From Alishewanella tabrizica (lineage in GTDB: Bacteria > Pseudomonadota > Gammaproteobacteria > Enterobacterales > Alteromonadaceae), in assembly GCF_014652375.1 (NCBI RefSeq), contig NZ_BMYR01000017.1, forward strand, positions 1 to 38,792: 38,792 bases of DNA. The letters run 5' to 3'. A model generated the notes under the pieces. It was not told the DNA's origin and did no database searches. It saw only the letters and a list, made by a program, of their open reading frames with translations. The translations under genes were made by a program, and so were the position numbers. Positions 30,183 through 38,792 of the stretch are shown here, in pieces (position 1 is the first letter of the stretch; each line of letters opens with the position of its first letter).

Positions 30183-30575
30183 ATGAGTTTGCAAGATCCA
30201 GTAGCGGATATGTTTACTCGCATCCGTAACGGCCAGTCGGCTAACAAAGTTGCGGTTAAAATGCCATCTTCAAAATTGAAGGTTGCAATTGCGAAAGTAT
30301 TAAAAGACGAAGGTTACATCGGCGATTTCGCTGTATCTGGTGATGTTAAGCCAGAATTGGAAATTACATTAAAATATTTCCAAGGCAAATCAGTTATTGA
30401 AACTATCGATCGTGTTAGTCGGCCAAGTCTGCGTATCTATAAGAAAAGCGGCGAATTACCTAAGGTAATGGGCGGTTTAGGTGTGGCCATCGTGTCAACA
30501 TCTAAAGGACTAATGACTGACCGCGCTGCGCGCAAGGTTGGTATCGGTGGCGAAATCATCGGCTACGTAGCGTAA
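30183..30575 (+). CDS. rpsH: 30S ribosomal protein S8
   Basis: S8 binds helix 21 of 16S rRNA early in assembly and in E. coli represses the spc operon at rplE. The 130 residues equal the E. coli length, starting [18 protein letters not shown] and with the C-terminal RNA-binding motif [26 protein letters not shown]. It lies between rpsN and rplF. Confidence 0.98.
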   Translation: MSLQDPVADMFTRIRNGQSANKVAVKMPSSKLKVAIAKVLKDEGYIGDFAVSGDVKPELEITLKYFQGKSVIETIDRVSRPSLRIYKKSGELPKVMGGLGVAIVSTSKGLMTDRAARKVGIGGEIIGYVA

Positions 30576-30590
30576 CGGAGGTAGTAATCT

Positions 30591-31124
30591 ATGTCTCGTG
30601 TTGCTAAAGCCCCAGTCACTCTTCCTACCGGCGTTACTGTAACGCAAAACGGTCAAGTAGTGGCATTAAAGGGTAAAAACGGCGAGTTGACAATTAACGT
30701 TAACCCTGCGGTTGAAATTGTTGTTGAAGGTAACGTACTGCGTACTGTTCCTCGTGACGGTTTCGAGAACGCTGACGCACAAGCGGGTACTGCCCGTGCA
30801 CTTTTAAACAACATGGTTACTGGTGTGAGCGAAGGCTTCACTCAGAAACTGGAATTAGTGGGTGTTGGTTACCGTGCAAAAGCTGAAGGTAAGGTGTTAA
30901 ACCTGAGTTTAGGCTTTTCGCATCCAGTAGCTTTTGAAGTACCTAACGGTATTACAATTGAAACACCAACCCAAACTGAAGTTGTGGTTAAAGGTGCTGA
31001 CAAGCAATTAGTTGGTCAGGTATCTGCCAACATTCGTGCATATCGTAAACCAGAGCCTTATAAAGGCAAAGGTGTTCGTTATGCGAATGAAAACGTGCGT
31101 CGTAAAGAAGCGAAGAAAAAGTAA
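30591..31124 (+). CDS. rplF: 50S ribosomal protein L6
   Basis: L6 lies near the sarcin-ricin loop and the stalk base and assists late 50S assembly. The 177-residue protein has two related alpha/beta domains and the conserved [24 protein letters not shown] terminus. It is preceded by a strong CGGAGGTAG ribosome-binding site and followed by rplR after nine bases. Confidence 0.98.
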   Translation: MSRVAKAPVTLPTGVTVTQNGQVVALKGKNGELTINVNPAVEIVVEGNVLRTVPRDGFENADAQAGTARALLNNMVTGVSEGFTQKLELVGVGYRAKAEGKVLNLSLGFSHPVAFEVPNGITIETPTQTEVVVKGADKQLVGQVSANIRAYRKPEPYKGKGVRYANENVRRKEAKKK

Positions 31125-31133
31125 GGTAGGACG

Positions 31134-31484
31134 ATGGATAAGAAACTTGCTCGTCTGCGTCGTGCCAAACGCACTCGCAGAAACATTATCGAACAAGGTG
31201 CGAATCGCCTGGTAGTACACCGTACTCCACGTCACATCTACGCTCAGCTGATTGCGCCAAATGCAGAAGTGATTGCTGCAGCTTCTACTGTAGAAGCTTC
31301 AATTCAAGAATCACTGAAGTACACTGGTAACGTAGATGCTGCTAAGGCTGTAGGTAAAGCGATCGCCGAACGTGCAGTAGCTAAAGGCGTTACTGCTTGT
31401 GCTTTTGACCGTAGCGGCTTCCAGTATCATGGTCGCGTGCAAGCGTTAGCAGACGCGGCGCGTGAAGCCGGTCTTCAGTTCTAG
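31134..31484 (+). CDS. rplR: 50S ribosomal protein L18
   Basis: L18 binds 5S rRNA and joins it to the 50S central protuberance. The 116-residue protein (E. coli 117) has a basic N-terminal tail ([15 protein letters not shown]) and the conserved [14 protein letters not shown] and [26 protein letters not shown] segments. It sits between rplF and rpsE. Confidence 0.98.
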   Translation: MDKKLARLRRAKRTRRNIIEQGANRLVVHRTPRHIYAQLIAPNAEVIAAASTVEASIQESLKYTGNVDAAKAVGKAIAERAVAKGVTACAFDRSGFQYHGRVQALADAAREAGLQF

Positions 31485-31493
31485 GAGTAGCTC

Positions 31494-31997
31494 ATGGCTA
31501 ACGAAGAAGCTAAACAACAATCTGATTTACAAGAAAAGCTTGTTGCCGTTAACCGCGTGTCAAAAGTGGTAAAAGGTGGTCGTATTTTCAGCTTTACTGC
31601 GCTGACAGTGGTAGGTGACGGCAACGGTCGCGTTGGTTTCGGTTATGGTAAAGCACGTGAAGTTCCCGCTGCTATTCAAAAAGCAATGGAAAAAGCACGT
31701 CGCAACATGACTCAAGTTGAATTAAATGGTAACACCTTGCATCACCCAACACGTGGTGTGCATTCAGGTTCTAATGTTTATATGCAGCCTGCTGCAGAAG
31801 GTACTGGTCTAATTGCTGGTGGTGCAATGCGCGCCGTGCTAGAAGTTGCTGGTATTCAGAACATTTTGTCTAAGTGTTACGGTTCAACTAACCCAATTAA
31901 CGTAGTTCGCGCAACTATTAATGCATTAGCGTCTGTGAAGTCGCCTGCACAAGTAGCTGCAAAACGCGGTTTACGCGTTGACGATATTCTGGGGTAA
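31494..31997 (+). CDS. rpsE: 30S ribosomal protein S5
   Basis: S5 acts in translational fidelity and mRNA unwinding; changes in its N-terminal loop give spectinomycin resistance. The 167 residues equal E. coli length. The loop [26 protein letters not shown] (about 20-45) has no visible deletion, so the spectinomycin-sensitive form is expected. It ends five bases before rpmD. Confidence 0.98.
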   Translation: MANEEAKQQSDLQEKLVAVNRVSKVVKGGRIFSFTALTVVGDGNGRVGFGYGKAREVPAAIQKAMEKARRNMTQVELNGNTLHHPTRGVHSGSNVYMQPAAEGTGLIAGGAMRAVLEVAGIQNILSKCYGSTNPINVVRATINALASVKSPAQVAAKRGLRVDDILG

Positions 31998-32002
31998 TTA
32001 CC

Positions 32003-32185
32003 ATGACGAAGAAAACAATCAAAGTTACCCAAGTGAAGTCTAGCATTGGTCGCTTACCGCGCCATAAGGCTTCATTAATGGGTCTGGGTTTACGCCGTAT
32101 CGGCCATACCGTTGAAGTTGAAGATACTCCTTCAGTTCGCGGTATGATCAACGTCGTTTACTACATGGTTAAAGTGGAGGAGTAA
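32003..32185 (+). CDS. rpmD: 50S ribosomal protein L30
   Basis: L30 is a small protein near the 5S rRNA/domain II region. The 60-residue protein (E. coli 59) has the family sequence [40 protein letters not shown]. It lies between rpsE and rplO, with only three bases before the rplO ATG; its own 3' end carries the GGAGGAG ribosome-binding site for rplO. Confidence 0.98.
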   Translation: MTKKTIKVTQVKSSIGRLPRHKASLMGLGLRRIGHTVEVEDTPSVRGMINVVYYMVKVEE

Positions 32186-32188
32186 CAG

Positions 32189-32623
32189 ATGTTATTAAAT
32201 ACTCTTGCTCCAGCACCAGGTGCTAAGAAAGAAAAGCGCCGTCTGGGCCGTGGTATCGGTTCGGGCTTAGGTAAGACTGGTGGCCGCGGTCACAAAGGTC
32301 TTAAATCACGTTCTGGCGGCGGTGTTCGTCCAGGCTTTGAAGGCGGTCAAATGCCTTTAAAACAACGTTTACCTAAGTTCGGCTTCACTTCACAGAAATC
32401 ATTGGTTTCTGCTGAAGTTCGTTTACACGAGCTAGCTGCTGTTAATGGCGATGTGGTTGATTTAGCCTCTTTAATGGAAGCGAACATCATTTCACGCACT
32501 GTTAAGTTTGCTAAAGTTGTGCTGTCTGGCGAGATTACTCGTCCAGTGACCGTAAAAGGTTTAGGCGTAACAAAAGGCGCGCGTGCTGCAATTGAAGCCG
32601 CTGGCGGTAAAGTCGAAGAATAA
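32189..32623 (+). CDS. rplO: 50S ribosomal protein L15
   Basis: L15 is a mid-assembly 50S protein with a long extended N-terminal arm. The 144 residues equal E. coli length. The glycine-arginine arm [21 protein letters not shown] (about 18-38) and the C-terminal [18 protein letters not shown] are conserved. It is the last ribosomal gene before secY in the spc operon. Confidence 0.98.
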   Translation: MLLNTLAPAPGAKKEKRRLGRGIGSGLGKTGGRGHKGLKSRSGGGVRPGFEGGQMPLKQRLPKFGFTSQKSLVSAEVRLHELAAVNGDVVDLASLMEANIISRTVKFAKVVLSGEITRPVTVKGLGVTKGARAAIEAAGGKVEE

Positions 32624-32638
32624 TAAGGATAGTACGCG

Positions 32639-33967
32639 ATGGCTAAACCAGGTTCGGACTCAAGAGCAGCAAAAGGCGGATTCAGTGAACTGAAATCTCG
32701 TCTGTTATTTGTGCTCTTAGCCATAATCGTATTCCGGTTAGGCTCATTTGTGCCAATTCCTGGAATTGACGCCACCGTGCTAGCTCAGTTATTCGAGCAA
32801 CAAAGAGGTACCATCGTTGAAATGTTTAACATGTTCAGCGGTGGTGCACTTGAGCGTGCTTCTGTATTTGCGTTAGGTATTATGCCTTACATCTCTGCCT
32901 CTATTATTGTGCAGTTGTTGACGGTAATGCATCCGGCAATGGCTGAGCTTAAGAAAGAAGGTGAAGCAGGTAAGCGTAAAATCAACCAGTACACGCGCTA
33001 CGGTACGTTAGCATTAGCGATACTACAATCTATTGGTATAGCCACCGGCCTGCCCAATATGATGCCAGGGTTAGTGCTTAACCCAGGTTTTGCCTTTTAC
33101 TTCACTGCAGTGATCAGTTTGGTCACTGGCACCATGTTTTTAATGTGGTTAGGTGAACAAATTACAGAACGTGGCATTGGTAATGGTATCTCGTTGCTAA
33201 TTTTTACCGGTATTGTTGCTGGCTTCCCGTCTGCCATTGGCCAGACGATTGAGCAGGCACGTCAGGGCGATTTGCACTTTTTACTGTTAGTAGCTATTGG
33301 CGTAATCGTTGTTGCGATTACCTGGTTTGTGGTGTTCTTTGAACGCGGCCAGCGTCGTATTGTGGTTAACTATGCTAAGCGTCAGCAAGGCCGTCAGGTG
33401 TTTGCCGCGCAAAGCAGCCATTTACCGTTAAAGGTTAATATGGCTGGTGTTATTCCACCGATATTTGCGTCTAGCATTATTTTGTTCCCTGGTACTATTG
33501 CCAGTTGGTTTGGTTCAGGCGAAGGTATGTTTGCGAATTTCTTACAAGAATTATCGTTAACATTATCTCCGGGACAACCGCTGTATATGATGTTATACTC
33601 AGCAGCGATTATTTTCTTCTGTTTCTTCTACACTGCGTTGGTGTTTAACCCACGTGATACAGCTGATAATCTGAAGAAGTCCGGTGCCTTCATCCCTGGT
33701 ATCCGTCCTGGTGAACAGACATCAAAATACATTGATAAAGTGATGACACGGTTAACCTTAGCAGGTGCCCTGTATATAACCTTTATTTGTTTGGTTCCTG
33801 AGTTCATGATGGTTGCATGGAACGTGCAGTTCTATTTCGGTGGTACATCATTATTGATTATCGTCGTCGTTATCATGGATTTCATGGCACAGGTACAGAC
33901 CCATCTGATGTCACATCAGTATGATTCTGTGCTGAAAAAGGCAAATCTTAAAGGCATAGGCCGTTAA
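32639..33967 (+). CDS. secY: Preprotein translocase subunit SecY
   Basis: SecY is the channel of the Sec translocon in the inner membrane, working with SecE (also encoded in this window), SecG, SecA and the ribosome. The 442-residue protein (E. coli 443) has the ten-helix pattern, the plug region after the first helix ([26 protein letters not shown]), the basic cytosolic loop with [23 protein letters not shown], and the conserved [23 protein letters not shown] loop. It starts at an ATG with AAGGAT ahead and is followed by rpmJ after 21 bases. Confidence 0.98.
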   Translation: MAKPGSDSRAAKGGFSELKSRLLFVLLAIIVFRLGSFVPIPGIDATVLAQLFEQQRGTIVEMFNMFSGGALERASVFALGIMPYISASIIVQLLTVMHPAMAELKKEGEAGKRKINQYTRYGTLALAILQSIGIATGLPNMMPGLVLNPGFAFYFTAVISLVTGTMFLMWLGEQITERGIGNGISLLIFTGIVAGFPSAIGQTIEQARQGDLHFLLLVAIGVIVVAITWFVVFFERGQRRIVVNYAKRQQGRQVFAAQSSHLPLKVNMAGVIPPIFASSIILFPGTIASWFGSGEGMFANFLQELSLTLSPGQPLYMMLYSAAIIFFCFFYTALVFNPRDTADNLKKSGAFIPGIRPGEQTSKYIDKVMTRLTLAGALYITFICLVPEFMMVAWNVQFYFGGTSLLIIVVVIMDFMAQVQTHLMSHQYDSVLKKANLKGIGR

Positions 33968-33988
33968 GATTATTTGCGGAGTTAAGTT

Positions 33989-34102
33989 ATGAAAGTACGA
34001 GCTTCCGTTAAGAAGATCTGCCGTAACTGCAAAGTGATCAGACGTAATAACGTTGTTCGCGTAATTTGCAGTGAGCCGAAGCACAAACAACGCCAAGGTT
34101 AA
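33989..34102 (+). CDS. rpmJ: 50S ribosomal protein L36 (zinc-binding form)
   Basis: This 37-codon gene encodes L36, a small late-assembling 50S protein. The translation starts [19 protein letters not shown] and ends [11 protein letters not shown]. The four zinc ligands C11, C14, C27 and H32 are present, so this is the zinc-dependent C+ form. It is one residue shorter than E. coli L36 (CSEP instead of CSAEP). A GCGGAG ribosome-binding site lies upstream. As in E. coli it follows secY and closes the spc operon. Confidence 0.96.
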   Translation: MKVRASVKKICRNCKVIRRNNVVRVICSEPKHKQRQG

Positions 34103-34121
34103 TAGCAGAAAACGATAAGGT

Positions 34122-34144
34122 GGGCTGAACTGTGCGTTTAGCCC
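34122..34144 (+). terminator. Hairpin after rpmJ (possible attenuator)
   Basis: GGGCTGAAC (34122-34130) pairs with GTTTAGCCC (34136-34144), nine pairs with one G-U, followed by CTTTATTGTTT. The interrupted T tract suggests partial termination between the spc and alpha operons. A weak promoter (TTTAGC 34137-34142, TATAAG 34160-34165) overlaps its right arm. Confidence 0.5.
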
Positions 34145-34165
34145 CTTTATTGTTTGCATTATAAG

Positions 34166-34236
34166 CGCCATTTGAGTATCCTTACGGGCTTTTCAAATTG
34201 GCACCTTTTAATTTTAGATAGGAGAACGTTAGTGGC
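34166..34236 (+). promoter_or_regulatory. Alpha operon leader, S4-binding pseudoknot region
   Basis: The blocks TTGAGTATCCTTACGGGC and TTTTCAAATTGGCACC followed by TAGGAG and the GTG start of rpsM closely follow the E. coli alpha leader, where TTGA...TCAA and the bases around the start codon form a nested pseudoknot bound by S4. S4 is encoded two genes downstream, so the feedback loop is probably conserved. Confidence 0.75.
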
Positions 34237-34588
34237 CCGTATCGCTGGCATTAACATCCCCGATAATAAACATGCAGTGATTTCACTGACTTATGTTTAT
34301 GGTATCGGTAAGACCCGCTCAAAAGCTATTTTAGCTTCAGTGGGCATTGAAGAGACAACTAAGATTGCATCATTAACTGATGCACAGTTAGATTCTCTAC
34401 GTGACGAAGTAGCAAAATACACCGTTGAAGGTGACTTGCGTCGTGAAATCACATTAAACATTAAGCGTTTAATGGACCTGGGTTGCTACCGTGGCTTACG
34501 TCACCGTCGTAGTCTGCCGGTTCGTGGACAGCGCACTAAGACTAATGCGCGTACCCGCAAGGGCCCACGTAAAGCGATTAAGAAATAA
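34232..34588 (+). CDS. rpsM: 30S ribosomal protein S13
   Basis: S13 lies at the top of the 30S head and makes intersubunit bridges and contact with P-site tRNA. I chose the GTG at 34232, after TAGGAG, which gives 118 residues starting [15 protein letters not shown], the E. coli length and start codon. A frame open from an ATG at 34154 runs through the S4 leader and was rejected. The basic C terminus [21 protein letters not shown] is intact. It is the first gene of the alpha operon. Confidence 0.98.
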   Translation: MARIAGINIPDNKHAVISLTYVYGIGKTRSKAILASVGIEETTKIASLTDAQLDSLRDEVAKYTVEGDLRREITLNIKRLMDLGCYRGLRHRRSLPVRGQRTKTNARTRKGPRKAIKK

Positions 34589-34599
34589 GGTGATTCAAC

Positions 34600-34989
34600 A
34601 TGGCTAAAGCACCAGTTCGTACTCGTAAGCGGGTAAAAAAACAAGTTTCAGACGGTATGGCTCATATCCATGCTTCTTTCAACAACACCATCGTGACGAT
34701 TACTGATCGTCAGGGCAATGCGCTGTGTTGGGCAACTGCTGGCGGTTCAGGTTTCCGTGGTTCACGTAAATCAACCCCATTCGCTGCTCAGGTAGCTGCA
34801 GAGCGTGCAGGTACTGCTGCACTGGAATATGGTCTGAAAAACCTTGAAGTGTTTGTGAATGGCCCAGGCCCAGGCCGCGAATCAGCGATTCGTGCTCTGA
34901 ATGCCGCTGGTTACAAAATCACAAATATCACCGACGTGACGCCAATCCCGCATAACGGTTGCCGTCCACCTAAAAAACGTCGCGTGTAA
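34600..34989 (+). CDS. rpsK: 30S ribosomal protein S11
   Basis: S11 is on the platform near the Shine-Dalgarno helix. The 129 residues equal E. coli length, with the family sequence [22 protein letters not shown] and the C-terminal [19 protein letters not shown], which includes the Asn-Gly pair known as an isoaspartate site in E. coli. It sits 11 bases after rpsM and 33 before rpsD. Confidence 0.98.
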   Translation: MAKAPVRTRKRVKKQVSDGMAHIHASFNNTIVTITDRQGNALCWATAGGSGFRGSRKSTPFAAQVAAERAGTAALEYGLKNLEVFVNGPGPGRESAIRALNAAGYKITNITDVTPIPHNGCRPPKKRRV

Positions 34990-35022
34990 TTACAGCGCTT
35001 CACGGATTATTGGAGAAAGAAG

Positions 35023-35643
35023 ATGGCAAGATATTTGGGTCCTAAGCTCAAACTAAGTCGTCGCGAAGGTACAGATCTGTTCCTGAAGAGCGGCGTAAGA
35101 GCAATCGATTCAAAGTGTAACTTAACAACTGCTCCTGGTCAGCACGGCGCTCGTCGCGGTCGTTTATCAGATTACGGTTTACAGTTACGCGAGAAGCAAA
35201 AAGTACGTCGTATTTATGGCGTATTAGAAAAGCAGTTCCGTAATTATTACAAAGAAGCTGCGCGTTTGAAAGGTAATACAGGTGAAAACTTGTTAGCGTT
35301 GTTAGAGTCACGCTTAGACAACGTTGTATATCGTATGGGTCTGGCTAGCACACGTGCTGAAGCCCGTCAGTTGGTAAGCCACAAGGCAATCATGTTAAAT
35401 GGTCGCGTAGTGAATGTACCTTCACATACTGTATTACCTGAACAAGTGATCTCAGTTCGTGAAAAAGCCAAAAAGCAAGCCCGTATTGGTGCTGCGCTTG
35501 AAGTTGCTGCACAACGTGAGAAACCAACTTGGATTGAAGTTGACAATACGAAATTAGAAGGCGTTTTCAAACGTCTACCTGAGCGTTCAGACTTGTCTGC
35601 TGACATCAACGAACAGTTAATCGTCGAGCTTTACTCTAAGTAA
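35023..35643 (+). CDS. rpsD: 30S ribosomal protein S4
   Basis: S4 starts 30S assembly at the 5' domain of 16S rRNA, influences fidelity, and in E. coli represses the alpha operon and acts in rRNA antitermination. The 206 residues equal E. coli length. The N-terminal segment has only one cysteine (C33), so no zinc knuckle is formed; the S4 RNA-binding domain is seen as [35 protein letters not shown] (about 94-128). Its target leader lies at 34166-34236. Confidence 0.98.
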   Translation: MARYLGPKLKLSRREGTDLFLKSGVRAIDSKCNLTTAPGQHGARRGRLSDYGLQLREKQKVRRIYGVLEKQFRNYYKEAARLKGNTGENLLALLESRLDNVVYRMGLASTRAEARQLVSHKAIMLNGRVVNVPSHTVLPEQVISVREKAKKQARIGAALEVAAQREKPTWIEVDNTKLEGVFKRLPERSDLSADINEQLIVELYSK

Positions 35644-35666
35644 AGCTAATTGTTAAGAGAGGATAT

Positions 35667-36656
35667 ATGCAGGGTTCTGTCACCGAATTCCTTAAGCCGA
35701 GATTAGTTGGTATCGAAAGGATCAACCCAACTCGTGCCAAAGTTACTTTGGAACCACTTGAGCGCGGTTTCGGGCATACCTTGGGCAACGCGTTACGTCG
35801 TATTCTGTTATCGTCTATGCCTGGTTGTGCTGTGACTGAAGTAGAAATCGACGGCGTTCTCCATGAGTACAGTGCCAAAGAGGGTGTGCAGGAAGATATC
35901 ATTGATATCCTTCTCAACCTTAAAGGCCTTGCCGTTCGCCTGGAAGACAAAGATGAAGTCACGCTGACTTTAACGAAGAAAGGTGCCGGCCCTGTAACCG
36001 CTGGAGATATCCAGCGTGGCGACGGTGTAGTAATCGTTAATCCTGATCATGTGATTTGTAATTTGACTGGCGAAACTGAGTTCAGTATGCGCTTGAAAGT
36101 ACAACGTGGTCGTGGTTATGTGCCTGCATCAGCTCGTTTGTCCTCAGATGATGACGAACGTCCTATTGGTCGCTTGTTACTTGATGCCTCTTTCAGCCCA
36201 GTTGAGCGTATTGCTTATACTGTTGAAGCAGCACGGGTAGAACAGCGTACTGATTTGGATAAACTGATTATCGACATGGAAACCAACGGCACTGTTGAGC
36301 CTGAGGAAGCCATTCGTCGCGCTGCGACTATTCTTGCTGAACAGCTTGAATTCTTCGTAGAATTACGCGACAAGAGTGAGCCTGAAAAACGTGAAGAGAA
36401 GCCGGAGTTTGATCCGATTCTTTTACGTCCTGTTGATGATTTAGAGCTAACAGTTCGTTCTGCTAACTGCTTAAAGGCAGAGCAGATACAGTACATTGGT
36501 GATCTGGTGCAACGTACCGAGGTTGAGCTACTTAAAACGCCTAACCTGGGTAAGAAGTCACTTACCGAGATCAAAGACGTGTTGGCATCACGCGGTTTAT
36601 CCTTAGGCATGCGCCTGGAAAACTGGCCGCCAGCTAGTTTGGTAAATAAAGACTAA
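35667..36656 (+). CDS. rpoA: DNA-directed RNA polymerase subunit alpha
   Basis: The alpha dimer nucleates polymerase assembly, and its C-terminal domain binds UP elements and activators. The 329 residues equal E. coli length. The N-terminal domain (1 to about 235) has the [20 protein letters not shown] dimer helix. After a linker rich in Glu/Lys/Pro comes the C-terminal domain with [18 protein letters not shown], which includes the DNA-contacting arginine (R265 in E. coli) and [23 protein letters not shown] precedes the ATG. The UP element-like tract before the rRNA promoter at the window end is a likely target. Confidence 0.98.
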   Translation: MQGSVTEFLKPRLVGIERINPTRAKVTLEPLERGFGHTLGNALRRILLSSMPGCAVTEVEIDGVLHEYSAKEGVQEDIIDILLNLKGLAVRLEDKDEVTLTLTKKGAGPVTAGDIQRGDGVVIVNPDHVICNLTGETEFSMRLKVQRGRGYVPASARLSSDDDERPIGRLLLDASFSPVERIAYTVEAARVEQRTDLDKLIIDMETNGTVEPEEAIRRAATILAEQLEFFVELRDKSEPEKREEKPEFDPILLRPVDDLELTVRSANCLKAEQIQYIGDLVQRTEVELLKTPNLGKKSLTEIKDVLASRGLSLGMRLENWPPASLVNKD

Positions 36657-36695
36657 CCAGATACCATTTCCTGGTTTAGTGAGAAGGAATAGATC

Positions 36696-37094
36696 ATGCG
36701 CCATCGCAAGAGTGGTCGTCAATTAAACCGGAACAGCAGTCACCGTACTGCCATGTTCCGCAACATGGCAAGCTCGTTGGTGAAGCACGAAATCATCAAA
36801 ACGACTTTGCCAAAGGCTAAAGAGTTACGTCGTGTGATCGAGCCGTTGATCACATTAGCAAAAAACGACAGTGTTGCTAATCGTCGTTTAGCTTTTGCAC
36901 GTACTCGTGATAAAGAAGTTGTAGGTTTATTATTTAACGTTTTAGGTCCGCGTTACAACGCGCGTCCAGGTGGCTACACACGTATTCTTAAGTGTGGTTT
37001 CCGTACTGGTGATAATGCACCTATGGCTTACATTGAATTAGTTGATCGTCCAGAAACGGATGCACTGCCAGTTGAAGAGACTGCAGCTGAGTAA
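36696..37094 (+). CDS. rplQ: 50S ribosomal protein L17
   Basis: L17 lies near the tunnel exit. The 132-residue protein (E. coli 127) keeps [32 protein letters not shown] and [25 protein letters not shown], and ends in a short acidic tail (PVEETAAE). It is the last gene of the alpha operon, 39 bases after rpoA, and a strong terminator follows. Confidence 0.98.
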   Translation: MRHRKSGRQLNRNSSHRTAMFRNMASSLVKHEIIKTTLPKAKELRRVIEPLITLAKNDSVANRRLAFARTRDKEVVGLLFNVLGPRYNARPGGYTRILKCGFRTGDNAPMAYIELVDRPETDALPVEETAAE

Positions 37095-37110
37095 TCAGTA
37101 ATTCAGCAAA

Positions 37111-37137
37111 AGGCCGGGCTTAGCCCGGCTTTTTTTA
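37111..37137 (+). terminator. Intrinsic terminator of the alpha operon
   Basis: AGGCCGGGC (37111-37119) pairs with GCCCGGCTT (37123-37131) across TTA, then T7. It is GC-rich and followed by a perfect T tract, so it should be very efficient. The 113 bases from here to the next gene show no convincing promoter. Confidence 0.93.
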
Positions 37138-37250
37138 TTCTGTTCGCCGTATCCCGCTTACCTACTACCTTATTAACGTACTATTTCAACAGATTTTAAT
37201 CTACTTCAATTAGGTCTAAGATAGCTCAAACAACCAGATTGAGTTATCTC

Positions 37251-38504
37251 ATGGCATTTATACTAAAACCACTTTCTTTAGCACTTTCTTGTCTTCTTTT
37301 TTCTAGTTCCTCAGTTCTTGCGGCAAGTCCTTGTGATGTATTGCAGGCAGCTGTAAGTTGTCAGCCATTAGACTCAATCTTAACCCAGCGAAAAGCTCAT
37401 TATCCTGTGCTTGCTAAGGTGCTTGACGAGCCAGAGAAATACCAGGTACAAATTCTGTATACCAGAGTTGAGTCAGATACAACTAAAGCACGCTTGCATT
37501 ACTATCATTATCAAGTCGATCCTAGTCGTTATTTTTACCCAGCCAGTACAGTTAAACTTCCGCTTGCTGCTCTTGCTTTGCAGTGGTTAGCGGAGCAACA
37601 AATACCGCATTTAACTGAAGACAGCGTTATGTTAACGGATACCGCGCGTGCACCACAGACTGTGGCGCATCAAGATCCGACAGCACCTTCAGGTTTACCC
37701 AGCATTAGCCACTATATTAAGAAAATCCTATTGGTCAGCGATAATGATGCCAGTAATAGGCTCTATGAGCTGTTGGGTCAAGAGTACATTAATGAACAGC
37801 TCCTGCAAAAAGGCTTAAGTAACACGGTAATCAATCATCGACTTAGCGTGCCTTTTTCCGACGATGATAATCGTTATTTTAATCCTGTCAGGTTCCTAGA
37901 TAACGAGGGTAATATGATCTTGCAGTTAGGTGAACGTAAAATCTCAGAATCTTATCGTAATAACCAACAACCGAAGTTGGGCATTGCTTACTATAAAGGT
38001 GGAGAGTTAGTTGCAGAACCGATGGACTTTACGTTGAAGAACCGGCAGTCACTTAATGATTTTGATGGTGTTATAAAACGCATCATATTGCCTGAGTTAT
38101 TTGCACCAGAACAACGCTTTCGTTTTAGTGACAGCCAACGCAGTTTGCTAATGCAATATATGAGGACGATGCCAAGACATAGCAGAAATCCAGAATACCC
38201 TGAACTGGAGTATCCAGATAGCTATGTTAAGTATTTTATATTTGGCGGTCAGCCAGATCGGATCCCAGATCATATTAATTATTACAACAAGAACGGCCAG
38301 GCCTATGGTCATGTGATCGATGGCGCCTATATAGAAGATACGAAAGAGGGGATCGCCTTTTTTCTGACCGTTATTATTTATACCAATGAAAATCAGATCC
38401 TCAATGATGATACTTATGAGACGGACACTATAGGACAACCATTTATGCGTGAGCTGGGAGATCTTATTTATAATTATCAGCTGGGGTTAAAAAGGATGCG
38501 GTAA
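37251..38504 (+). CDS. Exported class A beta-lactamase-like serine hydrolase
   Basis: Starting at the ATG at 37251 (a TTG at 37239 would add four residues), the 417-residue protein has a signal peptide (hydrophobic core about 6-20, likely cut after SSVLA or VLAA near 24-25; no lipobox). The penicillin-recognising fold motifs are visible: SxxK as S99-T-V-K102, SDN at 163-165, and K347-N-G in place of the usual KTG. This fits the PF13354-type beta-lactamase2 family, whose members are mostly uncharacterised periplasmic hydrolases, so true beta-lactam hydrolysis is unproven. The protein is about 100 residues longer than typical class A enzymes. It stands alone between the alpha operon and an rRNA operon. 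Confidence 0.8.
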   Translation: MAFILKPLSLALSCLLFSSSSVLAASPCDVLQAAVSCQPLDSILTQRKAHYPVLAKVLDEPEKYQVQILYTRVESDTTKARLHYYHYQVDPSRYFYPASTVKLPLAALALQWLAEQQIPHLTEDSVMLTDTARAPQTVAHQDPTAPSGLPSISHYIKKILLVSDNDASNRLYELLGQEYINEQLLQKGLSNTVINHRLSVPFSDDDNRYFNPVRFLDNEGNMILQLGERKISESYRNNQQPKLGIAYYKGGELVAEPMDFTLKNRQSLNDFDGVIKRIILPELFAPEQRFRFSDSQRSLLMQYMRTMPRHSRNPEYPELEYPDSYVKYFIFGGQPDRIPDHINYYNKNGQAYGHVIDGAYIEDTKEGIAFFLTVIIYTNENQILNDDTYETDTIGQPFMRELGDLIYNYQLGLKRMR

Positions 38505-38564
38505 AACTAACGCTGCAGCAGCTAATTTGTTGAAGATCTAACCAAGCTTGAGCGATTAATCATC

Positions 38565-38599
38565 GGATCGTTTAAAAAACGGCCGAACGATCCTTTTTT
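38565..38599 (+). terminator. Terminator after the serine hydrolase gene
   Basis: GGATCGTT (38565-38572) pairs with AACGATCC (38586-38593) across a 13-base loop, followed by T6 (38594-38599). The T tract continues into the A/T-rich region upstream of the rRNA promoter. Confidence 0.8.
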
Positions 38600-38640
38600 A
38601 ATAAAAAAGATCTTGAACATGTTTTTTAGATCTCTATAAT
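38591..38640 (+). promoter_or_regulatory. rRNA operon P1 promoter with UP element
   Basis: The -35 TTGAAC (38613-38618), 16 bases, then consensus TATAAT (38635-38640), followed by GCGCATCC, the GC-rich discriminator of stringently controlled rRNA promoters. The A/T-rich tract at 38593-38608 lies where the alpha C-terminal domain binds an UP element. Start site expected near 38647. Confidence 0.88.
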
Positions 38641-38708
38641 GCGCATCCACAGACGGCGACAACGGCAACGAAGTCAAGGTTTGAAAGAATACGGTTCGCA
38701 AGAACACT

Positions 38709-38780
38709 GAGGTGAAAACCTCGCTTCTGATAAGAAGCACGCTCTTTAACAATTAGCAATCAATTATCTGTGTGGGCACT
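38709..38780 (+). promoter_or_regulatory. rRNA leader antitermination region (boxB, boxA, processing sequence)
   Basis: A boxB-like hairpin GAGGT-GAAA-ACCTC (38709-38722) is followed by boxA CGCTCTTTAACA (38740-38751) and the conserved TCTGTGTGGGCACT (38767-38780) found in enterobacterial and Vibrio rrn leaders before 16S. Nus factors, including S10 (encoded at 23393), assemble on boxA. The 16S gene itself is not reached before the window ends. Confidence 0.92.
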
Positions 38781-38792
38781 TATGATGATTTC

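Noticed and set aside
34137..34165. Dedicated alpha operon promoter (TTTAGC, 17 bases, TATAAG)
   Set aside because: The -35 match is only three of six; in E. coli the alpha operon is mainly read from the spc promoter. Mentioned only as a weak possibility with the hairpin.
34154..34231. N-terminal extension of rpsM from an ATG
   Set aside because: It translates the S4-binding leader; the GTG at 34232 gives the conserved S13 start.

Overview
This window is the large ribosomal-protein / RNA polymerase locus of a gammaproteobacterium. The order murB-birA-pantothenate kinase, tRNAs-tufB, secE-nusG, rplKAJL-rpoBC (L11/beta operons), rpsL-rpsG-fusA-tufA (str), rpsJ...rpsQ (S10), rplN...secY-rpmJ (spc) and rpsM-rpsK-rpsD-rpoA-rplQ (alpha) is the one known from Escherichia, Vibrio and Alteromonadales. 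Protein sequences read by eye are very close to the E. coli ones: RpoB residue 507 and RpoC residue 458 even keep E. coli numbering. A type III pantothenate kinase (coaX) instead of coaA, a tRNA-Trp between tufB and secE, and moderate GC content suggest an Alteromonadales-type marine or aquatic bacterium, possibly near Rheinheimera/Alishewanella. The genus guess is weak.

Layout: 1-289 is non-coding, with a 24-bp tandem repeat and a promoter; 290-2968 holds overlapping murB-birA-coaX; 3032-4667 is a Thr-Gly-Thr tRNA operon ending in tufB; 4711-5927 is tRNA-Trp-secE-nusG; 5886-16770 is the L11/L10/beta block; 16825-21280 is the str operon with tufA; 21291-23103 is an isolated acyl-CoA dehydrogenase with a palindromic operator-like site; 23155-28413 is the S10 operon; 28499-34102 is the spc operon; 34103-37137 is the alpha operon; 37251-38504 encodes an exported class A beta-lactamase-like serine hydrolase; 38565-38792 is a terminator, then an rRNA operon P1 promoter and leader (boxB, boxA, conserved processing sequence). 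The 16S gene would begin just outside the window. Everything runs on the + strand.

Most genes act together: they make RNA polymerase (rpoA, rpoB, rpoC), its elongation factor NusG, the SecYE translocon, the elongation factors EF-Tu and EF-G, and more than half of the ribosomal proteins. Several autoregulatory leaders known in E. coli can be recognised: an L1 site before rplK, the L10 leader, the S7 site between rpsL and rpsG, an S10 leader attenuator, and the S4 pseudoknot region before rpsM. I found no CRISPR array, insertion sequence, prophage or defence system. The points most worth following are regulatory: two boxA-like motifs directly before rpsJ (which encodes S10/NusE), three places where a promoter -10 box lies inside a terminator-like hairpin of the preceding operon, tuf gene homogenisation that includes the terminator, and the metabolic gene between the str and S10 operons with a PsrA-like palindrome.
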